The notes under the pieces: model-generated
Told to the model about the DNA's origin: nothing
Database searches by the model: none
What the model saw: the letters and a program-made list of their open reading frames with translations, nothing else
Position numbers and translations under genes: made by a program
Shown: positions 41,041-48,555 of the stretch, one piece after another
Numbering within the stretch: position 1 is the first letter of the stretch
How the letters are laid out: each line of letters begins with the position of its first letter
Origin: Streptomyces smyrnaeus
Lineage (GTDB): Bacteria; Actinomycetota; Actinomycetes; Streptomycetales; Streptomycetaceae
Assembly: GCF_017676345.1 (NCBI RefSeq)
Contig: NZ_JAFFZM010000012.1
Location: 62,001 to 126,000 of the forward strand
Direction of reading: 5' to 3'
DNA length: 64,000 bases

Positions 41041-41973
41041 ATGGAGTGGACGAGCGCGCAACTGCGATCGCTGGTGGAGCTGACCCGGCAGGGAACGGTC
41101 ACCGCGGTGGCGAAGGCCCTGGGATACACGCCGGGCGGGGTGTCCCAGCAGATCGCCGCCCTGGAGAAGTCCACGGGCATGGAACTGCTGCGGAGAGTGG
41201 GACGCCGGGTCGAGTTGACCGACGCGGGGCTGACCCTCGCCGCGCACGCCGAGCGCATCCTGGCCACGGAGGCCGAGGCCGTCGAGGCGCTGGAGCGCAC
41301 CCGTACCGAGATCTCGGGGACCTTGCGGATCGGGCTGTTCACCACGGCCGCCGCCGAGATCCTCCCCCCGGCGCTGCGCCGTGCCCGGGAGGTGCATCCC
41401 GGGCTGACCGTGCGCAGCCGGGACATGGATGTGGACGACGTGTACGACGCGGTGGCCGGCGGCGCGGTGGATCTGGCGCTCGGGTTGGACTACCCCGACG
41501 TTCCCATTCCCCGTGATCCGTCCTTGTGCGTACTGCCGCTGTCCCGGGAGCGGTTCTCCCTCGCGGTTCCGGCCGGCGCCATGCCCGGCCGGAAGACGGC
41601 CTCCCTGGCGGAGATGCGGGAAGAGGGGTGGATCCTGCCGTCCGCCGACAGCTACTACGGGCGCGCCGTGCTCACCGCCTGCCGCCGGGCGGGCTTCGAG
41701 CCACGGGTGCTGCACGAGGTGACCGACACCGCCGCGACCCTGGCCCTGGTCGAGACGGGTGTGGGGGTGAGCGTGGTGACCGACCTGATGCTGCGGCTGC
41801 GGGCCTCGCGGCTCGATGTCATCGGGCTGCGCGAGGCCATGGAGCGTCACATCGTCGTGGTCGTCCGGTCGGCCGCGGAGCATCGTCCGACGGTGGCGGC
41901 CCTGGTGGAGGTGCTCCGGTCGGCGGCCTTCGCCCGGACCGGGAAGCCGAGCGGGGCCGAGCGGTCCCGCTGA
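41041..41973 (+). CDS. LysR-family regulator
   Basis: A 310-residue LysR protein. The helix-turn-helix spans QLRSLVELTRQGTVTAVAKALGYTPGGVSQQIAALEKSTGMELL, followed by RRVELTDAGLTLAAHAERIL. The effector domain begins at GTLRIGLFTTAAAEILPPAL. The ATG at 41041 gives the standard start. It is divergent from the FAD oxidase operon (gap 170 bp), so it probably activates that operon in response to lysine, pipecolate or a pathway intermediate. A perfect terminator follows. Confidence 0.9.
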   Translation: MEWTSAQLRSLVELTRQGTVTAVAKALGYTPGGVSQQIAALEKSTGMELLRRVGRRVELTDAGLTLAAHAERILATEAEAVEALERTRTEISGTLRIGLFTTAAAEILPPALRRAREVHPGLTVRSRDMDVDDVYDAVAGGAVDLALGLDYPDVPIPRDPSLCVLPLSRERFSLAVPAGAMPGRKTASLAEMREEGWILPSADSYYGRAVLTACRRAGFEPRVLHEVTDTAATLALVETGVGVSVVTDLMLRLRASRLDVIGLREAMERHIVVVVRSAAEHRPTVAALVEVLRSAAFARTGKPSGAERSR

Positions 41974-41989
41974 CCGGGAGCGGGATGCG

Positions 41990-42027
41990 GCCGCCTCCCG
42001 TCCGCACTGCTGCGGACGGGAGGCGGC
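41990..42027. terminator. Perfect 17-bp bidirectional terminator
   Basis: GCCGCCTCCCGTCCGCA (41990-42006), loop CTGC, exact complement (42011-42027), in the 73-bp gap between the convergent LysR and molybdenum-subunit genes. Confidence 0.88.
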
Positions 42028-42046
42028 GTGCGATTCGGCGCCGTCC

Positions 42047-44188
42047 TCAGGCGCCGGTCCGGGCCTCCTCGGCGCGCAGTACGCGATCCGGTCGCAGCGG
42101 CAGGTCCCGGTGGCGGACGCCGGTGGCGTGCCAGACCGCGTTGGAGATCGCCGCCGCGACCCCCACGATGCCGATTTCCCCGATGCCCTTGAGCCCCACG
42201 GGGTCGTCGGGGACCGGGTCCTCGATCCAGTCCGCCTCGATCACGGGGACATCGGCGTTGGCGGCGACGTGGTAGCCCGCGAGGTCCGCGCCGATGTGGC
42301 TGCCCGAGGCCGGGTCCCGGACCGCCTCCTCGTGCAGGGCCATGGACAGGCCCCAGACCATACCGCCGACGAGCTGGCTGCGGGCGGTGAGCGGGTTGAT
42401 GATGCGACCCGCCGCGAAGATGCCCAGCATGCGGCGTACCCGGATCTCACCCGTGGCCGGGTCGACGGCGACCTCGGCGAACTGCGCGCCGAAGGAGTGC
42501 CGCTCCTTCTTGGCGAGCTCGGCGAGCAGCCCCGCGGTGTCCGTGTGCGCCGTGATGCCCTCCGGCGGGATCTCCCCGTCGCCCAGGGCCAGTCGGCCAC
42601 GCAGCTCAGCGGCGGCGGAGGTGACGGCCAGCGCCCAGGAGCGGGTGCCCATCGAGCCCCCGGCGACCCAGGCGGGCCCGAAGTCGCTGTCGCCGATCCG
42701 CACCGCCACGCGTTCGGGCTCGACCTCCAGCGCCTCCGCGGCGATCAGGGTGAGGGCGGTACGGGCGCCGGTGCCCACGTCCGCCGCGGAGATCCGCACG
42801 GTGAAGGTGCCGTCCGCCTCGGCCGTCACGGACGCCGTGGAGGGCGCGGCCCCCGACGGGTAGGTGGCGGCGGCCGTCCCGGTGCCCAGCAGCCATCGTC
42901 CCTCGCGGCGCAGGCGGGGGCGCGGATCGCGCTCGGCCCAGCCGAACCGGCGGGCTCCCTCCTCGAAGCAGCCCAGCAGATCGCGGCTGCTGAACGGCAG
43001 CCCGGACAGCGGGCCGACGGTCGGCTCGTTGCGGGCGCGCAGTGCGATCGGGTCCATACCGAGCCGTTCGGCCAGCTCGTCCAGGGCCGACTCCACCGCG
43101 AACGAACCCGGTGCCTCGCCGGGCGCCCGCATCCAGGTCGGCGTGGGCATGTCCACATCGACGAGCCGGTGCGCGGTGTGGTGCGCCCGGGCGTCGTACA
43201 GCACGCGTCCGAGCGCGGCGCTCGTCTCGACGAAGGGGCGCAGCGTCGAGGTGAGGTTGAGGGCCTCGTGGCCGAACGCGCGCAGCCGCCCGTCCGGGTC
43301 GGCGCCGAGCCGCATCCGCTGCGCGGTGGGGCTGCGATAGCCGGTGACCGCGAACGTCTGGCGCCGGGTCAGTGCGACGCGCACGGGACGCTGCAGCACC
43401 GTCGCCGCCATCACCGCGGCCACCTGGTGCGGCCGCAGGCCCTTGGAGCCGAAGGCGCCGCCGATGTGTTCCGAGCGCACCCGGACCGACGACGGGTCCA
43501 GGGAGAACATCTTCGCGAGTTCGTCCGCGACCCACATGGCGCCCTGATTGGCGTCGAGCACATCGAGTCGTCCACCGTCCCACCGGGCGGTGGCGGCGTG
43601 CGGCTCCATGGCGCTGTGGTGCTGCTCGGGGGTGGTGTAAGTGGCGTCCAGCACCACGGCGGAGGCGGCGAGTTCGGCCTCCAGGTCCCCCTTGGTCAGC
43701 ACCGCGTTGCCGTCGTCGGGCACGTAGCTGTCGGGCCGGTCGGCGTGGAAGGCCACGTCGTGGGGTTCCACCTCGTACTCGACCACGAGCGCTTCGGCGG
43801 CTTCCCGGGCCTGCTCGGGCGTCTCGGCGACCACCAGCGCCACCGGCCAGCCGATGTGCGGTACCCGGTCGTGCTGGAACAGCGCGTTGGTGGGGTCGGG
43901 CGGGCCGAGCAGGGAGACGTAGTCGGTCATCACGCGTGGCGCGTTGCCGGAGTGGAGGACGGCCAGGACGCCGGGCATGGCGCGCACCGCTTCCTCGCCG
44001 ATCGCGCGGATACGGCCACGTGCCGCGGTCGACAGCACCAGCCAGCCGTGTGCCAGGTCGGCGAAGGGCTGTTCGCTCGCGTAGCGAGCGGCACCGGTCA
44101 CCTTGTCCCGGCCCTCGACGCGGGTGTGGGCGACACCCACGGAGCGGTGCCGCGCGGTGGTGGCCGTGGGCTGTGCCGTGGTGGTCAT
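42047..44188 (-). CDS. paoC: Aldehyde oxidoreductase, molybdenum-binding subunit (PaoC/XdhA type)
   Basis: A 713-residue large subunit of a molybdenum hydroxylase. HRSVGVAHTRVEGRDKVTGAARY starts the domain a/b repeat, HIGGAFGSKGLRP and MRAPGEAPGSFAVESALDELA bind the cofactor, and the active-site Glu lies in GLKGIGEIGIVG near the C-terminus. The pattern is that of PaoC/YagR, periplasmic or cytoplasmic aldehyde oxidoreductases; no Tat signal is on this subunit. The ATG at 44188 overlaps the FAD-subunit stop. The frame beyond 44188 belongs to the FAD gene in another frame. Aromatic aldehydes are typical substrates of the group. Confidence 0.92.
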   Translation of the reverse strand: MTTTAQPTATTARHRSVGVAHTRVEGRDKVTGAARYASEQPFADLAHGWLVLSTAARGRIRAIGEEAVRAMPGVLAVLHSGNAPRVMTDYVSLLGPPDPTNALFQHDRVPHIGWPVALVVAETPEQAREAAEALVVEYEVEPHDVAFHADRPDSYVPDDGNAVLTKGDLEAELAASAVVLDATYTTPEQHHSAMEPHAATARWDGGRLDVLDANQGAMWVADELAKMFSLDPSSVRVRSEHIGGAFGSKGLRPHQVAAVMAATVLQRPVRVALTRRQTFAVTGYRSPTAQRMRLGADPDGRLRAFGHEALNLTSTLRPFVETSAALGRVLYDARAHHTAHRLVDVDMPTPTWMRAPGEAPGSFAVESALDELAERLGMDPIALRARNEPTVGPLSGLPFSSRDLLGCFEEGARRFGWAERDPRPRLRREGRWLLGTGTAAATYPSGAAPSTASVTAEADGTFTVRISAADVGTGARTALTLIAAEALEVEPERVAVRIGDSDFGPAWVAGGSMGTRSWALAVTSAAAELRGRLALGDGEIPPEGITAHTDTAGLLAELAKKERHSFGAQFAEVAVDPATGEIRVRRMLGIFAAGRIINPLTARSQLVGGMVWGLSMALHEEAVRDPASGSHIGADLAGYHVAANADVPVIEADWIEDPVPDDPVGLKGIGEIGIVGVAAAISNAVWHATGVRHRDLPLRPDRVLRAEEARTGA

Positions 44189-45177
44189 CGGGTGGTCTCC
44201 TCGGCCAGTTCGGTGAGCAGGGCGACGACGAGGTTGCGTATCAGGGGCACCTTGTAGGCGTTCTGCTCCAGCACCTGGGCGGCAGCCAGCTCCGCGTCGG
44301 CGGCCTCGGCGAACACGGAGGCGACGGGCGGCCGCCCGCTCAGCACCCGCTCGGCGGTGCCGGCCCGCCACGGCCGGGAGGCGACGGCGCCGAAGGCCAG
44401 CCGCACCTCGCGGACCACACCGTCGGCCACCTCCAGCGCGGCGGCTGCGGAGCCGATGGCGAAGGCGTAGGAGGCTCGCTCGCGGACCTTGCGGTAGCGC
44501 GAGTGCGCGGCGACCGGAGCAGGCGGCAGCGTGACGGCGGTGATCAGCGCGCCGGGCGGCAGCGCGGTCTCCCGGTGCGGTGTGTCGCCCACCGGCAGAT
44601 AGAAGTCGGCGAGAGCCACCTGCCCGCTGCCCTCGGCGGTCTCGTACGAGACGACGGCGTCGAACGCGGCCAGTGCGACACCCATGTCGGAGGGGTGCAC
44701 GGCCACGCAGTGCGCGGAGGCCCCGAGGATCGCGTGGTTGCGGTGCTCGCCGGTGGCGGCCGAGCAGCCGGTGCCGGGGGCGCGCTTGTTGCAGGGGAGG
44801 GAGGTGTCGGTGAAATAGGCGCAGCGGGTGCGCTGGAGGAGGTTGCCGCCCACGGTGGCCATGTTGCGCAGCTGCCCGGAGGCCCCGGCCAGCACGGCCT
44901 GCGCCAGCGCCGGGTAGCGGCGGCGAACCTGAGGATGGGCGGCCAGCTCGCTGTTGGTGACCGTGGCGCCGATGCGCAGTCCGCCGTCGTCGGTGGACTC
45001 GATGCTGTCCAGCGGCAGTTCGCGTACGTCGACGAGACGGCCCGGGCGCTCGACCCCGGTCCTCATCAGGTCGACGAGGTTGGTACCGCCGCCCAGATAG
45101 CGCGCGTCCGGGTCGGCGTCGAGCAGGGCGACGGCACCGTCGACGTCGGTGGCGCGCTGGTAGCTGAACTCCCTCAC
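44185..45177 (-). CDS. paoB: Aldehyde oxidoreductase, FAD subunit with extra iron-sulfur site (PaoB type)
   Basis: A 330-residue FAD-binding subunit. RYLGGGTNLVDLM holds the FAD pyrophosphate. Between residues about 105 and 140 it has GGNLLQRTRCAYFTDTSLPC and then NKRAPGTGCSA, the Cys-rich loop that binds an additional 4Fe-4S cluster in PaoB-type subunits and is absent from ordinary xanthine dehydrogenase FAD subunits. The GTG at 45177 overlaps the preceding stop (GTGA) and its own stop overlaps the next ATG, so the three subunits are translated in series. It transfers electrons from the iron-sulfur subunit to the acceptor. Confidence 0.92.
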   Translation of the reverse strand: MREFSYQRATDVDGAVALLDADPDARYLGGGTNLVDLMRTGVERPGRLVDVRELPLDSIESTDDGGLRIGATVTNSELAAHPQVRRRYPALAQAVLAGASGQLRNMATVGGNLLQRTRCAYFTDTSLPCNKRAPGTGCSAATGEHRNHAILGASAHCVAVHPSDMGVALAAFDAVVSYETAEGSGQVALADFYLPVGDTPHRETALPPGALITAVTLPPAPVAAHSRYRKVRERASYAFAIGSAAAALEVADGVVREVRLAFGAVASRPWRAGTAERVLSGRPPVASVFAEAADAELAAAQVLEQNAYKVPLIRNLVVALLTELAEETTR

Positions 45178-45746
45178 GCGGCAGGCTCCTTCGTGGTCCC
45201 GCCCGCGGCGGACCCCGTCGTGTTCTCGGCGGCCCGGGCCACCGCTTGGACGATCGAGACGTAGGCGCCGCAGCGGCACAGGTTGCCGCTCATCCGCTCT
45301 CCTATCTCCTCGGGCGTCAGTTCCGGGGGTCCCGCCTCGGGACGTATGTCGTCGGTGGCGGCGCTCGGCCAGCCCGCCGCGTGCTCGTCGAGTACGGCGA
45401 GCGCCGAACAGATCTGGCCGGGAGTGCAGTAGCCGCACTGGAACCCGTCGAGGTCGAGGAACGCCTGCTGCACCGGGTGCAGCCCTTCACCGTCCGCGAC
45501 CCCTTCGATGGTGGTGACGGCGCGGCCCTCCGCCGCGACCGCCAGTTGCAGACAGGAGACGATGCGGCGTCCGTCGACCAGGACGGTGCAGGCTCCGCAC
45601 TGCCCCTGGTCGCAGCCCTTCTTCGTGCCGGTCAGGTCGAGGCGCTCGCGCAGGGCGTCGAGCAGGCTGGTGCGGTGATCGACGGTCAGCGTGTGGTGCT
45701 CTCCGTTGATGGTCAAAGTGATCGCGCTGGCGGTGGCTGGGGCCAT
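45174..45746 (-). CDS. paoA: Aldehyde oxidoreductase, 2Fe-2S subunit (PaoA type)
   Basis: A 190-residue small subunit with two 2Fe-2S domains. The plant-ferredoxin-like part has CDQGQCGACTVLV followed by IVSC; the helical part has QCGYCTPGQIC and GNLCRCGAY. The ATG at 45746 has AGAGG six bases ahead. A longer frame to 45863 crosses the operator region. I see no Tat signal in the first 20 residues, unlike E. coli PaoA, which suggests the enzyme here is cytoplasmic. It is the promoter-proximal gene of the operon, facing a TetR gene. Confidence 0.93.
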   Translation of the reverse strand: MAPATASAITLTINGEHHTLTVDHRTSLLDALRERLDLTGTKKGCDQGQCGACTVLVDGRRIVSCLQLAVAAEGRAVTTIEGVADGEGLHPVQQAFLDLDGFQCGYCTPGQICSALAVLDEHAAGWPSAATDDIRPEAGPPELTPEEIGERMSGNLCRCGAYVSIVQAVARAAENTTGSAAGGTTKEPAA

Positions 45747-45853
45747 GAGCAGCCTCTTTCGCAAATGCGGGGGAGGAAATCGGCGCGTACGGAAAAGCTG
45801 GGCGAGCGGCGGCCCGCCGATCGGACGTCCGCCGCTATGGTTGGGTGCAAGAA

Positions 45854-45908
45854 AACCGGACAACAGTCCACTCTACGGGGCACGAACGTAGCGGACAGTT
45901 GTCCGGTT
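45854..45908. promoter_or_regulatory. Two TetR-type operators in mirror arrangement
   Basis: GGAC-AACA-GTCC (45858-45869) and GGAC-AGTT-GTCC (45893-45904) are each inverted repeats, 35 bp apart. Read outward they also form a larger exact inverted repeat, AACCGGACAAC (45854-45864) and GTTGTCCGGTT (45898-45908). The site lies between the paoA start (45746) and the TetR start (45974), so it is a strong candidate for the TetR binding site controlling both. Confidence 0.85.
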
Positions 45909-45973
45909 CGCAAGAGTTCCCGTACACGCCGCAGCGCACCCAGTTCCGCGCCGGGGCGGAAGGAGGAGGACGA

Positions 45974-46570
45974 GTGCGGCACCAAAGGTCCGACACCCCG
46001 CTGCGCTCGGACGCGCAACGCAACCGCGAACGCATCCTCGAAGTGGCACTGACGGAGCTGACCCGCGCGGCGGACGCCCCCCTGAGCGCCATCGCCAAGA
46101 AGGCAGGCGTCGGCCAGGGCACCTTCTATCGCAACTTCCCCAGCCGGGAGGCGCTGGTGCTGGAGGTGTACCGCTACGAGGTCCAGCAAGTGGCCGAGGC
46201 GGCGGAGCAGTTGCTGCGCACCCGGCCGCCGGACCGCGCGCTGCGCGAGTGGATGGACCGGCTCGCCCAGTACGCCCTGGCCAAGGCGGGCCTCGCCGAC
46301 GCGCTGCGCGCGGCCACCAGCACATGCGGTTCACTGGCCGGACTCGGGCACGCACCGGTGACCCAGGCGGTCACCAGCCTCCTGGAGGCGAACGAGCGGG
46401 CCGGCACCATCCGCCCCGGAGTGACACCGCAGGACTTCCTCCTCGCCATCGCCGGACTGTGGCAGATCGGCCCCCACGACGACTGGCAGGCGCGCGCCGA
46501 CCGCCTCCTCGACCTGGTGATGGACGGCCTGCGCGCGGGGGCGCCGGGCGCCGCGCGCACCGACGGCTGA
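45974..46570 (+). CDS. TetR-family transcriptional regulator
   Basis: A 198-residue repressor. Residues 10-60 form the helix-turn-helix (RNRERILEVALTELTRAADAPLSAIAKKAGVGQGTFYRNFPSREALVLEVY). The C-terminal domain resembles the SbtR-like group (TSTCGSL, ANERAGTIRPGVTPQDFLLAIAGLW). The frame is open from 45845, but the GTG at 45974 has AGGAGGAGG ahead of it. It is divergent from the aldehyde oxidoreductase operon and next to two palindromes, so it should repress that operon and itself. Confidence 0.92.
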   Translation: MRHQRSDTPLRSDAQRNRERILEVALTELTRAADAPLSAIAKKAGVGQGTFYRNFPSREALVLEVYRYEVQQVAEAAEQLLRTRPPDRALREWMDRLAQYALAKAGLADALRAATSTCGSLAGLGHAPVTQAVTSLLEANERAGTIRPGVTPQDFLLAIAGLWQIGPHDDWQARADRLLDLVMDGLRAGAPGAARTDG

Positions 46571-46669
46571 GCACGGCACACGGAGACCGAATGGCGTAAT
46601 CCGGCCACGGCGGCCACGATGGACGAGGGGCGGAATCGAAGGGCTGAACTGCGTCGACAGGAGAACGCC

Positions 46670-47095
46670 ATGACCACCGCAGCCGACATCATGCACCCCG
46701 GCGCCCGGTGGGTGCCCGCCACCGAGACCCTCGACCGGGCCGCCCAGCTCATGCGTGAACTCGATGTGGGTGCCCTGCCGGTGAGCGACCCCAACGACCC
46801 CAACGAGCGGATGTGCGGCATCATCACCGACCGTGACATCGTCGTCGGCTGTGTCGCGGCGGGACGCGATCCCTCACGTGTCACGGCAGGGGACCTGTGC
46901 GAGGGCACCCCGCGCTGGGTCAGCGCGGACGCGGATGTGAACGAGGTCCTCCGCGAGATGGAGACCCACCAGATCCGGCGCCTGCCGGTCATCGACGAGA
47001 ACAAGCGCCTGGTCGGCGTGATCAGCGAGACCGATCTCGCCCACCACCTCAGCGACGACCAACTCGCCGAGTTCGTCGAGCAGGTCTACGCCTGA
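46670..47095 (+). CDS. CBS-domain protein
   Basis: A 141-residue cytoplasmic protein made of a CBS pair (Bateman module). First CBS: TAADIMHPGARWVPATETLDRAAQLM to GIITDRDIVVGCVAAG; second: WVSADADVNEVLREMETHQIRRLPVIDENKRLVGVISETDL. Such modules bind adenosine nucleotides and sense energy state. The ATG at 46670 has AGGAG seven bases ahead. It stands alone between the TetR gene and a perfect terminator, as is usual for stand-alone CBS genes in Streptomyces. Confidence 0.92.
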   Translation: MTTAADIMHPGARWVPATETLDRAAQLMRELDVGALPVSDPNDPNERMCGIITDRDIVVGCVAAGRDPSRVTAGDLCEGTPRWVSADADVNEVLREMETHQIRRLPVIDENKRLVGVISETDLAHHLSDDQLAEFVEQVYA

Positions 47096-47097
47096 GA

Positions 47098-47132
47098 CCC
47101 GTACCCGGCGGCGACCTCCCGCCGGGTACGGG
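47098..47132. terminator. Perfect 14-bp bidirectional terminator
   Basis: CCCGTACCCGGCGG (47098-47111), loop CGACCTC, exact complement (47119-47132), between the convergent CBS gene and salicylate synthase gene. Confidence 0.88.
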
Positions 47133-47154
47133 CTTCCGCCCGGAACGGGGCAGC

Positions 47155-48555
47155 TCAGCCGAGCAGTACGGCGGAGGAGGGCTGCGGCACCAGGCAGCCC
47201 GCCACGCTCCGCAACTTCTCGCAGGTCTCCTCGTACTCCCGGGCCGGATCGGACTGCTCCACGATTCCGGCGCCGGCCCGCAGCCAGGTGCGCCCGTCGC
47301 GCTGGAAGATGCTGCGCAGCACGAGCGCGGCATCCAGGCCGCCGTCCGCCCCGGCTGTGAGCACCGCGCCCGCGTAGGGTCCGCGCATGGACGGCTCGTG
47401 CTGCCGGATCTCCCGGTAGGCGGCGGGTTTCGGGATGCCGGACGCCGTGATGCCGGGGAAGAGCGCGGCGAACGCGTCCCAGGCGGTGCGTTCCGCCGCC
47501 AGGTCGCCGGTGACGCGGGAGCCCAGGTGCTGGACGCTGCCCCGCTGCTTGACGGACATGAAGTCGTTCACCCGCACACTGGCCGGGTCGCACACGTGCT
47601 GCAGCTCCTCGAAGGACGCCTTGACCGAGATCGCGTGCTCGTAGATCTCCTTGGCGTTGCGCAGCAGGTCCGACCGCAGGCGCTCGTTGATCTCTCTGAC
47701 GTCGGAGCGGGCCCGCGTACCCGCCAGCGGCTGGGTGGTCACCACGCCCTCGGGGGAGACCTCGGCCACCGTCTCGGGGCTGAATCCGGCGCCCCGCAGC
47801 TGCCCGAAGTCGAAGAGGAAGGACCGTGCGGGTGTGTTGCGGCGCCGCCCGGCGGCGTATGTGCCGACGAGGTCCACCTCGAAGTCCACGGGCAGCACGC
47901 GGGAGAGAATGACCTTCTGCAGCCGGCGCTGCTCGATGTGCTCCACCGCCTGACGTACCGCCTCCTGGTAGGCGGCCGCGTCGTCTCCCTCGACCCCCAG
48001 GCGGCGGGGCTGCACCGCTTCGGCGCCGTCGTCCCCACCGGGCGGCGCGCCGGAGCACTCCAGAAGCTGCTCCAGCACCTTCTCCCGCTCCACGGCGTCC
48101 AACGCCCGCCCCCGCACCCGCCCAGGGCCGAAGGACACCTCGACCCTGGGCAGCACCAGGTGCAGGAGCGGGTCGGCGGAAGGGGGCACGGGAATGCCCG
48201 CACGCGGGTAGGAGAGCTCGAAGGCGGCCCACCCGTAGACCCGCCAGTCCGCCACCGGCAGCGAGTCGAGGAGTCCCGCCAACGGACGCAGATCCTTGGC
48301 GTCCCAGGGGAGCGAGGTCTCGGTGTCCTGCCACACGGCCCGGATCCGGGTGGGGTCGGCGACCACTTGACCGGCGATTCCTCCGGCCACGGTGAAGACG
48401 CCGTTCTTCTCGTACACCAGGTACCGGTCGAAAAGATTCGACCGGACCAGGCCCACGGCGGCCGACAACGGGTCCGCCGACAACTCGGCACCAAATTCCT
48501 CGTAACGAGACCTTGCGGCCAAGTCCGTCTCTCTTTCCTTGTTGGTCGGGCTCAC
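47155..48555 (-). CDS. Salicylate synthase (MbtI/Irp9 type)
   Basis: A 466-residue chorismate-using enzyme. It has the MST-family core: LQKVILSRVLPVDFEVD with the catalytic Lys, QPLAGTRARS, NAKEIYEHAISVKASFEEL, SVQHLGSRVTG, FPGITASGIPKPAAYREI and LRAGAGIVEQSDPAREYEET. The VLP/LAGTR forms and the length are those of salicylate synthases, which convert chorismate to salicylate in one protein with magnesium. The GTG at 48555 overlaps the ligase stop (GTGA), so the true start lies inside a longer open frame. Beside a salicyl-AMP ligase it supplies salicylate for a siderophore or a natural-product starter unit. Confidence 0.9.
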   Translation of the reverse strand: MSPTNKERETDLAARSRYEEFGAELSADPLSAAVGLVRSNLFDRYLVYEKNGVFTVAGGIAGQVVADPTRIRAVWQDTETSLPWDAKDLRPLAGLLDSLPVADWRVYGWAAFELSYPRAGIPVPPSADPLLHLVLPRVEVSFGPGRVRGRALDAVEREKVLEQLLECSGAPPGGDDGAEAVQPRRLGVEGDDAAAYQEAVRQAVEHIEQRRLQKVILSRVLPVDFEVDLVGTYAAGRRRNTPARSFLFDFGQLRGAGFSPETVAEVSPEGVVTTQPLAGTRARSDVREINERLRSDLLRNAKEIYEHAISVKASFEELQHVCDPASVRVNDFMSVKQRGSVQHLGSRVTGDLAAERTAWDAFAALFPGITASGIPKPAAYREIRQHEPSMRGPYAGAVLTAGADGGLDAALVLRSIFQRDGRTWLRAGAGIVEQSDPAREYEETCEKLRSVAGCLVPQPSSAVLLG

